Shown here: positions 58,629 through 64,000 of the stretch, piece by piece
How positions within the stretch are numbered: the stretch's first letter is position 1
Layout of the letters: each line of letters opens with the position of its first letter
DNA from: an uncultured Alphaproteobacteria bacterium
GTDB taxonomy: Bacteria > Pseudomonadota > Alphaproteobacteria > CAAHEQ01 > UBA3637
Assembly: GCA_934202735.1 (NCBI GenBank)
Contig: CAKPYH010000003.1
Coordinates: 180,794-244,793 of the forward strand
Reading direction: 5' to 3'
DNA: 64,000 nucleotides
Made by a program: the position numbers and the translations under genes
Notes under the pieces: generated by a model
What the model saw: the letters and a program-made list of their open reading frames with translations, nothing else
What the model was told of the DNA's origin: nothing
Databases searched by the model: none

Positions 58629-59359
58629 TCCAGCCGGCTTTCAATCGTCATACCGGATTTCAAAATCAGGTCCGGATTATCAAACCGGACTTTAATCCCA
58701 TACACCAAGCGTGTCCGTTCTTCTTGCGTTTGTACGTTTTTAGGGGTAAATTCGGCTTCTTCACTGATTTTGATGATTCGGCCAGTAAAGGTTTTATCCG
58801 GGGCTTCCGGCAAAATACCAACCACCGTTTGTCCGACAGACAAGCGATATAACATGTCATGCGGGACATAAAAGTAGGCCCAAATATCTTGCGGATTTGC
58901 AATGGACAGCAACGTCGTCCCCGGGCCGACCACTTCGCCTTCTTCCCGGAACTTGGTCATCACCCGTCCGTCCAAAGGCGATTGTACCCGGCACCAGTCC
59001 AATTTCAAGTCATTATCCCGCTTGGATCGTTCCAGTACATCAAACTCGGCTTGAGAAATATGGCCTTTTTTAATTAAATCCAGAGCCCGATTATAATCAT
59101 TATTGATTTGCGGTGCCGCCACGCGATAGGAATCACAACTCATTTCCACAACAACCTGTCCTTTGTGAACGGTATCCCCTTCACGCACCGGAAAAGACAC
59201 AATATCCGATGCCAGTTTAGACGATAAAATCACTTTGGTTGTTTCCAATGTTCCCGCGTACCAAAACGGTTGATGAGACCGCCAATACTGCCACCCGGCA
59301 ACCGCCGCCAACATCAGAATCGCCCCCGCACCCCATATCATCTTTTTATACTTGTTCAT
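58625..59359 (-). CDS. Membrane fusion protein (HlyD/YbhG-like)
   Basis: A 244-residue periplasmic adaptor anchored by an N-terminal helix (residues 6-26). The lipoyl half-motifs are IVSFPVREGDTVHKGQVVVEM and CRVQSPLDGRVMTKFREEGEVVGPGTTLLSIAN. A short alpha-hairpin lies between (residues 80-115), and a beta-barrel domain follows. It links the ABC permeases to TolC. The start at 59359 follows GGAGAA and overlaps the regulator gene by 14 bp. Confidence 0.92.
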   Translation of the reverse strand: MNKYKKMIWGAGAILMLAAVAGWQYWRSHQPFWYAGTLETTKVILSSKLASDIVSFPVREGDTVHKGQVVVEMSCDSYRVAAPQINNDYNRALDLIKKGHISQAEFDVLERSKRDNDLKLDWCRVQSPLDGRVMTKFREEGEVVGPGTTLLSIANPQDIWAYFYVPHDMLYRLSVGQTVVGILPEAPDKTFTGRIIKISEEAEFTPKNVQTQEERTRLVYGIKVRFDNPDLILKSGMTIESRLE

Positions 59360-59966
59360 GTTTATTCTCCATTTCATCTAACATCGCATCTAATTTATTA
59401 TAATAGGTTTCTAGTGCCCACATGCCACTTGGATTGCCCACCAACCGATCGGATAAAGTCGGAAACAGCACCGGCAAAATCAGGCCGAATAAAAAAGTTT
59501 CATGTATGTCTGTCGCCGTCCGTGTTCGCGTCAGATATCCGGCCGCTTGTGCTTCCTGAATCAAACGATACAAATCCCGACGGGGTGTTATAATCCCCTG
59601 CCGGCAATAGGAATCCCACAGCGTTTTATCCCACATCAGGCAATCCGTTACAATCGCCCGCAACACATACACATTCTCCGCCGCAAAAGCCATCAACCGC
59701 CGCAAGAAATAACGCAAGCGTTCCCATGCATTCATTTGGGCGGTACACTCCATATTCAAAAAGGTATCCAGCCGCGCCCGTATCACATCAAACAGATGTT
59801 TCAAATACGTCTCTTTATCCCCGAAAAAATAAGTGAACATACCTAAATTGACATGCGCCTGCCGACAGACGCGCCGCACAGTCAACGCACGCACCCCTTC
59901 CCGGGCTAACAGGTCCAATCCGACCCGGATCAGTTTATCATCCAATTTCATGCTTTTGCGTGGCAT
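59346..59966 (-). CDS. TetR-family repressor of the efflux operon
   Basis: A 206-residue regulator. The N-terminal helix-turn-helix is ALTVRRVCRQAHVNLGMFTYFFGDKETYLKHLFD (residues about 25-58), the standard TetR pattern. The rest is a helical ligand-binding domain typical of the CerR/YbiH-like group that controls ybh-type exporters in enterobacteria. It is the first gene of its own operon, and a palindrome lies between its promoter and start, so it most likely represses itself and the transporter. AAAGGA precedes the ATG. Confidence 0.9.
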   Translation of the reverse strand: MPRKSMKLDDKLIRVGLDLLAREGVRALTVRRVCRQAHVNLGMFTYFFGDKETYLKHLFDVIRARLDTFLNMECTAQMNAWERLRYFLRRLMAFAAENVYVLRAIVTDCLMWDKTLWDSYCRQGIITPRRDLYRLIQEAQAAGYLTRTRTATDIHETFLFGLILPVLFPTLSDRLVGNPSGMWALETYYNKLDAMLDEMENKHEQV

Positions 59967-59983
59967 TTCAGGGTCCTTTATTT

Positions 59984-59999
59984 TTATACATGTGTATAA
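59984..59999. promoter_or_regulatory. Probable TetR operator
   Basis: An inverted repeat of TTATACA and TGTATAA with a two-base centre. It sits next to the -10 region and ahead of the regulator gene, where a bound repressor would block transcription. Confidence 0.65.
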
Positions 60000-60025
60000 T
60001 TATCACACTTCTGTTGGTGTGTCAA
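59997..60025 (-). promoter_or_regulatory. Promoter of the TetR-efflux operon
   Basis: On the minus strand TTGACA (60025-60020). The -10 box is either TAATTA with a 17-bp spacer or the better GATAAT (60004-59999) with a 15-bp spacer. Both adjoin the operator palindrome. The rest of the gap to 60152 shows no gene. Confidence 0.5.
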
Positions 60026-60152
60026 GTCATTTTCAAAAAAAATGATACGATTGTCTGCCGGGGCAAAAGTTCCCGGGTTTCGGGCACCGTCAACCCGCCC
60101 GATCACACGATCAGGTCCGGCCGAGCAACATCATAAGCCGCCGTTTCAGTCT

Positions 60153-61952
60153 TTAACGCGTGTGTTGGGCCAAGTTCGGGATCACCTGTTTGGGATGACG
60201 CGCAACACGGGTTGCCCGTTTTTTCGGCACTTCTACCGGTTCCGGCTCCCGCACACCGTCATGATACGTTCCCTTGGACCATACGGTTCTATCGGGCCGA
60301 TACCAAATGCAGGGGCCCTCCAAGCGACCGTTTTTATAGGTACATTTCACGGCCAGTTGACCGTTGGGATATCTTTCACAATACGAACCTTCCAAAAGCC
60401 CGTTCTTGTAATTTTTCCGTTCCTTTGGCTTTCCATCAGGATAATTGACCTGGCATAACCCGTTTTCTTTTCCGTCTTGATACAAGCACCGGGACAACAC
60501 CTTCCTATCAGGATAAAACTTTTCATGCTCACCTTGCTTTTTCCCGTTTTCATAGAGACCGCGTGTACAAACAGTGCCATTGGGATAAAAAGTCAGGGCC
60601 AAACCTTGTTTTTGACCGTTGCCGTTTAGGGTATAAGCGGCTTGTAATTCACCGCTGGGATACCGTTCTTCACGGGGAATACGGGGACGTAAATCAGCCA
60701 GAGACGATCCGCCGACTTGGTAAGCACGCATGCGTTGGGCATGTATATTTTCCAATTCCTGACGAATGTCAGCAATTTCCGTATCATACTCCACCCAAGT
60801 CTCGTTTTTGTGCGGATTATTATGCGCCACATCATTATACTTTTTAACCCGTAGCACCACCTGGTCTATCACATGTTTATCAAAGACTTTCTCGGTCGCC
60901 AACCGATTGTATTTACAGATTTTATCGCCCCCTTCATTCGGCAACCAATAGGCCTGTAAAATTTCTTCAATGCGGCTCATATCATCCATGTGCCTGGCTA
61001 TTTGATCATGCTTTTCAACCAGTCTCCAAAAGGCTTTTGAGTTCGTTCGCGGCGATACCTCCAGGATAGCGGCAATATCTTTGACAATCTGTTTCGGATC
61101 ATTCACAAAGGCTTTGATATCACGATTATGTCGTACTGAATCCCGGCGGTTCGTTGCACGAATCAACAATGTCGCATTGCGGATCAATCCGAACTTTTCC
61201 CCCAGTTGCGGCACAAGCCGCTTCCGATGTGTGGTCAAGTATTGCCGCACTTGAACCGGGGCTTTCATTTTGGACATTCCTTTGGTACGCTTCACAAACG
61301 ATTTGAACCCCGGCATTTTCATAATAGCCTCGGCATGTTTGTTGCGCAGCTGTTCTTCCAGCGTGTTCCGTATGGTTTCCACAACCGACATAGAGGCACT
61401 TTTAATACTTTTGGCAAACGCATGCTCTTCCCGGGGAAAATACTTGTTCTTTTCGGGGACATAGGCTTTCCGGTAAATATCATCACACACGTCCGCCGTA
61501 AAGCAAGCATTCACCTGTTGTTGAGACGGCAGTGATTGCGGAGTACACAAAGCCAAAACGGCCTGCATCGCGCGCCGTATCTTCGGTTTTTCCCAGAAAC
61601 GACAAGATGACGGCGGGACGGAAAAATAGGCCTCTACCTGTTGCGTGTTATCGGCGGTATAAAAAACGAAATCGGTCATATTATAATACCACCGTTGCCC
61701 CCCGATATCCCAATAATTGACATCGTTATCATTCAAGGTTTGACGATCTATCCACCCGAATTCTTTATGAAATTCATCAGGTGCATAAGGCATCGTCCCT
61801 ATATAGCCATAGGTAATGCCCCGACCGACGGCCGACTCCGGTCGCCGAATCAACGGCTGAATAAACTCCAGTTTCGGTTGAGAGGTTTGTTTTAAGATTG
61901 TCAAATCTGGTTTCAGTTTTTGTCTGAATTGGGGTATATTGTATATTGTCAT
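60153..61952 (-). CDS. MORN-variant repeat protein, unknown N-terminal domain
   Basis: A 599-residue protein without signal peptide. Residues 1-430 are a largely helical, basic domain with no family I recognise. Residues about 430-575 hold six or more MORN_2-type repeats of the pattern YPNG...Y.NG...G (for example YPNGQLAVKCTYKNGRLEG), as in YwqK-like proteins. The C-terminus is basic. Such repeats often bind lipids or proteins. The start at 61952 is set by a TTGACT-17-TATAAT promoter ending eight bases upstream with no ribosome-binding site, implying a leaderless mRNA. Confidence 0.75.
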   Translation of the reverse strand: MTIYNIPQFRQKLKPDLTILKQTSQPKLEFIQPLIRRPESAVGRGITYGYIGTMPYAPDEFHKEFGWIDRQTLNDNDVNYWDIGGQRWYYNMTDFVFYTADNTQQVEAYFSVPPSSCRFWEKPKIRRAMQAVLALCTPQSLPSQQQVNACFTADVCDDIYRKAYVPEKNKYFPREEHAFAKSIKSASMSVVETIRNTLEEQLRNKHAEAIMKMPGFKSFVKRTKGMSKMKAPVQVRQYLTTHRKRLVPQLGEKFGLIRNATLLIRATNRRDSVRHNRDIKAFVNDPKQIVKDIAAILEVSPRTNSKAFWRLVEKHDQIARHMDDMSRIEEILQAYWLPNEGGDKICKYNRLATEKVFDKHVIDQVVLRVKKYNDVAHNNPHKNETWVEYDTEIADIRQELENIHAQRMRAYQVGGSSLADLRPRIPREERYPSGELQAAYTLNGNGQKQGLALTFYPNGTVCTRGLYENGKKQGEHEKFYPDRKVLSRCLYQDGKENGLCQVNYPDGKPKERKNYKNGLLEGSYCERYPNGQLAVKCTYKNGRLEGPCIWYRPDRTVWSKGTYHDGVREPEPVEVPKKRATRVARHPKQVIPNLAQHTR

Positions 61953-61960
61953 AGCGCACA

Positions 61961-61989
61961 ATTATATCCTATTTTTGTCCAAAAGTCAA
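61961..61989 (-). promoter_or_regulatory. Strong promoter of the MORN gene giving a leaderless mRNA
   Basis: On the minus strand TTGACT (61989-61984), 17 bp, perfect TATAAT (61966-61961). TGTGCGCT lies between the -10 box and the ATG. Confidence 0.7.
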
Positions 61990-62064
61990 GTATATCAATA
62001 AAACACAAATGTTATCAATAAGATAATATGACAATGCCTCCGATTAAAATGATGTAAAAAAAAA

Positions 62065-62093
62065 TTGACTTTATGTGAAATTTATATCATAAT
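62065..62093 (+). promoter_or_regulatory. Promoter of the ankyrin/EGF-like gene
   Basis: TTGACT (62065-62070), 17 bp, CATAAT (62088-62093). A leader of about 36 bases with AAAGG leads to the ATG. Confidence 0.6.
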
Positions 62094-62135
62094 GGAAAAA
62101 ATAGACGTTTTACTCGGATACAAAGGTCCCCCGCT

Positions 62136-64000
62136 ATGTTAAAAAAAGTTTTGTTCTTTGGATTGTTTTTCGGATTTATGGCCCCTACATTTACGTCTGC
62201 GGCACCGGTTGAAGCGATACGAACCGCCGTTTATCGGGCGGCCGCGCGCGGAGACAGTGCGGCCGTTCAGGCCTTAAAGCGACAAGGATACAACCTGGAC
62301 ACCCCTAACGATCGGGGTAATACGGTTCTGTGTGAAGCGGTGCGCCGCGGGGATTACCGGGCGGTACAAACGTTGATATCGGCAGGGGCGGATACAGGGG
62401 CAACCTGCATGCAGACGATTCCTGTGGCAGAACAACAAGCGGTCGGCTTGAAACCAATGACGACAGAATCCAAGGTCCAATATGTACGATCGGGACAATC
62501 CATAACGGCGGCAGGGGCATCATCGGGGATCGGCACGGGAACGGTGGTCGGTATCGGTGTCGGGGCGGCGGCCTTGGTCGGCGGAGCCTTAATAGCTTCC
62601 GGCGGTGGCGGCGGGGGTGGAGACGGCCACGGATCATCGGCGGCAACGGCCTGTTCCGGCAACGATTGCGGACCGCACGGCACTTGTAATACGGAAAAAG
62701 GCACTTGTGATTGCCGGGACGGTTATTTCGGCACCCGGTGTGAACGTGCGCCGAACACGGAAGCCTGTGCCCAAGTCAACTGCGGACCCGGCGGGACCTG
62801 TAATGAGCAAACGGGACAATGCATCTGTGAAACAAACTATACGGCACAGAATAACACCTGTATGTGTACGGCCGACTTTAACCTGACCGAATGTCCGGAA
62901 GGAGGAATATGCACTGCTTGCACCGATTTATCGGGTACCCGCCACAAATTGACGGGATGTCGTACCCCTTATACCATGAAAGACGGACAATGCGTGGAAC
63001 AAGCCCAGTGCGGTCCCGAATTTCGGTTATCCCAATGCCCGGAATTCGGCGTGTGTAATCGGTGTTCCGATGCCACGGGCGTACATTATGCACTCACAAA
63101 GTGTATAGACAACGAAAAGTACAAGCTGGAAGGCGACACCTGCGTGGAATTGATTTTTTGTTCGGCGGATTACAGCCTGACTTCTTGCCCCGCCACGGCC
63201 GACAAGTGCAAAACATGCGAAGACAGTAAAGGAATCCATTATCAGGTGGAAACCTGCCAAAAGAATTACAGCGGTCGTCAGTGCGAAACCTATACCCAGC
63301 CGTCATGCCGTAAATCCGAGTATTTAAGCGGAGAAGATTGCCTGCCCTGTGGGGACGGGGCGGTTTCGGCCGGGGGTCAAGCCACCACCTGTACTTGTAA
63401 ATTATCCACTCAAACATGGTCGGCGGGGTCCGGGTGTACTTACAAAGAAGACACCTGCCAAGTAAAAGGGTGTCAAAACAACGGGACATGTCAAACCGGC
63501 GGGCTTTGCTCTTGTCCGTCCGGTTATTCGGGAAATTATTGCGAAACGGGCCCCGATTGTCCGGCCAATTCATATTTATCCGGTGATTCCTGCCTGTCTT
63601 GCGGGCGGGGAGGCACATCACCGGGCGGACAAGCCACAACCTGCACCTGCACCAGCACCACCCAAGAATGGAAAGACGGCAAATGTGTCAATATCTGTTC
63701 CACCAGTCAGTATTACGATAACGGCCGTTGCCGATCCTGTGGCACGGGGGCCACATCCGCCGGGGGACAAGCCACAACCTGTACCTGTGCCGACGAAAAC
63801 CAAGAATGGTCCAACGGCCGATGTGTCAACAAACCGGGGGTTTGTGCCAAAAATCAATACTTGGTCGGTGATATCTGTAAGCCGTGCGGAGCCGGGGCCA
63901 CTTCGCCGGGCGGAACGAGTGCGACCTGCACCTGCACCAGCACCACCCAAGAATGGAAAGACGGCAAATGTGTCAATATCTGTTCCACCAGTCAGTATTA
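62136..64000 (+). CDS. Large exported ankyrin/EGF-like Cys-rich repeat protein (3' end outside window)
   Basis: At least 621 residues, open at the window end. A signal peptide (MLKKVLFFGLFFGFMAPTF) is followed by ankyrin-like repeats (residues about 26-90, with NDRGNTVLCEAVRRGDYRAV), then a Gly/Ala-rich hydrophobic stretch (about 130-160) that could span the membrane. EGF-like modules follow (CSGNDCGPHGTCN ... CDCRDGYFGTRCE, near 173-203, and again near 210 and 455). Several 47-48-residue modules of the form YLSGDSCLSCGxGxTSPGGQATTCTC...W..GKCV come next. It is probably surface-exposed with many disulfides. Only a partial C-terminus can be judged. Confidence 0.85.
   Translation, partial: MLKKVLFFGLFFGFMAPTFTSAAPVEAIRTAVYRAAARGDSAAVQALKRQGYNLDTPNDRGNTVLCEAVRRGDYRAVQTLISAGADTGATCMQTIPVAEQQAVGLKPMTTESKVQYVRSGQSITAAGASSGIGTGTVVGIGVGAAALVGGALIASGGGGGGGDGHGSSAATACSGNDCGPHGTCNTEKGTCDCRDGYFGTRCERAPNTEACAQVNCGPGGTCNEQTGQCICETNYTAQNNTCMCTADFNLTECPEGGICTACTDLSGTRHKLTGCRTPYTMKDGQCVEQAQCGPEFRLSQCPEFGVCNRCSDATGVHYALTKCIDNEKYKLEGDTCVELIFCSADYSLTSCPATADKCKTCEDSKGIHYQVETCQKNYSGRQCETYTQPSCRKSEYLSGEDCLPCGDGAVSAGGQATTCTCKLSTQTWSAGSGCTYKEDTCQVKGCQNNGTCQTGGLCSCPSGYSGNYCETGPDCPANSYLSGDSCLSCGRGGTSPGGQATTCTCTSTTQEWKDGKCVNICSTSQYYDNGRCRSCGTGATSAGGQATTCTCADENQEWSNGRCVNKPGVCAKNQYLVGDICKPCGAGATSPGGTSATCTCTSTTQEWKDGKCVNICSTSQY
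63639..64000 (+). repeat. Internal 285-bp repeat period within the Cys-rich gene
   Basis: Bases 63639-63715 recur without a difference at 63924-64000, a shift of 285 bp or 95 codons (two protein modules). The near-identity at DNA level points to recent duplication, and the array probably continues past the window. Confidence 0.9.

Overview
The window looks like chromosome of a host- or gut-associated alphaproteobacterium with a compact genome. Pointers are an ELM1-family (COG3660) gene, the zapA cluster headed by a small coiled-coil gene, RecX and Hsp33 of alphaproteobacterial type, and an RlmE-RsmB pair. The placement is inferred from gene content; no rRNA is present to confirm it. I see no prophage, insertion sequence or CRISPR array. 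Genes are tightly packed, with many 1-14 bp overlaps. Nearly every promoter I could find is a TTGnnn box, a 17-bp spacer and a TAnnnT box.

Layout. 1-12.3 kb is mostly core information processing: a truncated membrane protein, LemA, rpsB-tsf, mutL, an MsbA-like exporter, divergent hslO/recX, rpsO-pnp and trpS. 12.3-18.5 kb holds an HdeD-like and a TPM-domain protein, then a leftward ybaB-recR-coiled-coil-zapA-ymdB operon and an rlmE-rsmB operon. At 18.5-19.0 kb a tRNA-Arg(CCG) is followed by a 158-bp tandem repeat that copies the tRNA 3' end and its terminator. 19-28 kb is accessory: an HExxH metallopeptidase-like protein, an OmpA-type lipoprotein, tdk, a leucine-rich-repeat protein, an M20 peptidase, an orphan DNA methyltransferase, a polytopic membrane protein, an ADP-ribosyltransferase-like protein and tRNA-Gly(GCC).

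28-38 kb is a leftward seven-gene operon related to the IncI-type thin pilus / type IVb pilus machinery (OmpA-like protein, TcpQ-like lipoprotein, PilN secretin, PilO2, PilP, PilQ ATPase, PilR). No prepilin or prepilin peptidase is in the window. 38-43 kb carries a Chlamydia-type arginine decarboxylase/antiporter pair (aaxB-aaxC) next to a GTP-dependent PEP carboxykinase. 43-53 kb returns to housekeeping: secA, radC, map, rpoH, a PyrD-like protein, metG, an ELM1-family protein and a lipoprotein hydrolase, plus several very small genes. 53.5-60 kb is a TetR-controlled seven-gene ABC efflux operon running from regulator to TolC. 60-64 kb ends with a MORN-repeat protein and a large exported ankyrin/EGF-like protein that runs off the window.

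The most unusual feature is regulatory. At least four genes (rlmE, the metallopeptidase-like gene, the lipoprotein hydrolase and the MORN protein), and probably two more (the ADP-ribosyltransferase-like gene and map), have the -10 box ending only 6-8 bases before the ATG and no ribosome-binding site, so their mRNAs should be leaderless. Other points worth attention are a 13-codon Cys-Gly peptide gene with its own promoter and strong ribosome-binding site, a PyrD paralogue that has lost the substrate-binding residues, and a group of eukaryote-like repeat proteins suggesting interaction with a host.
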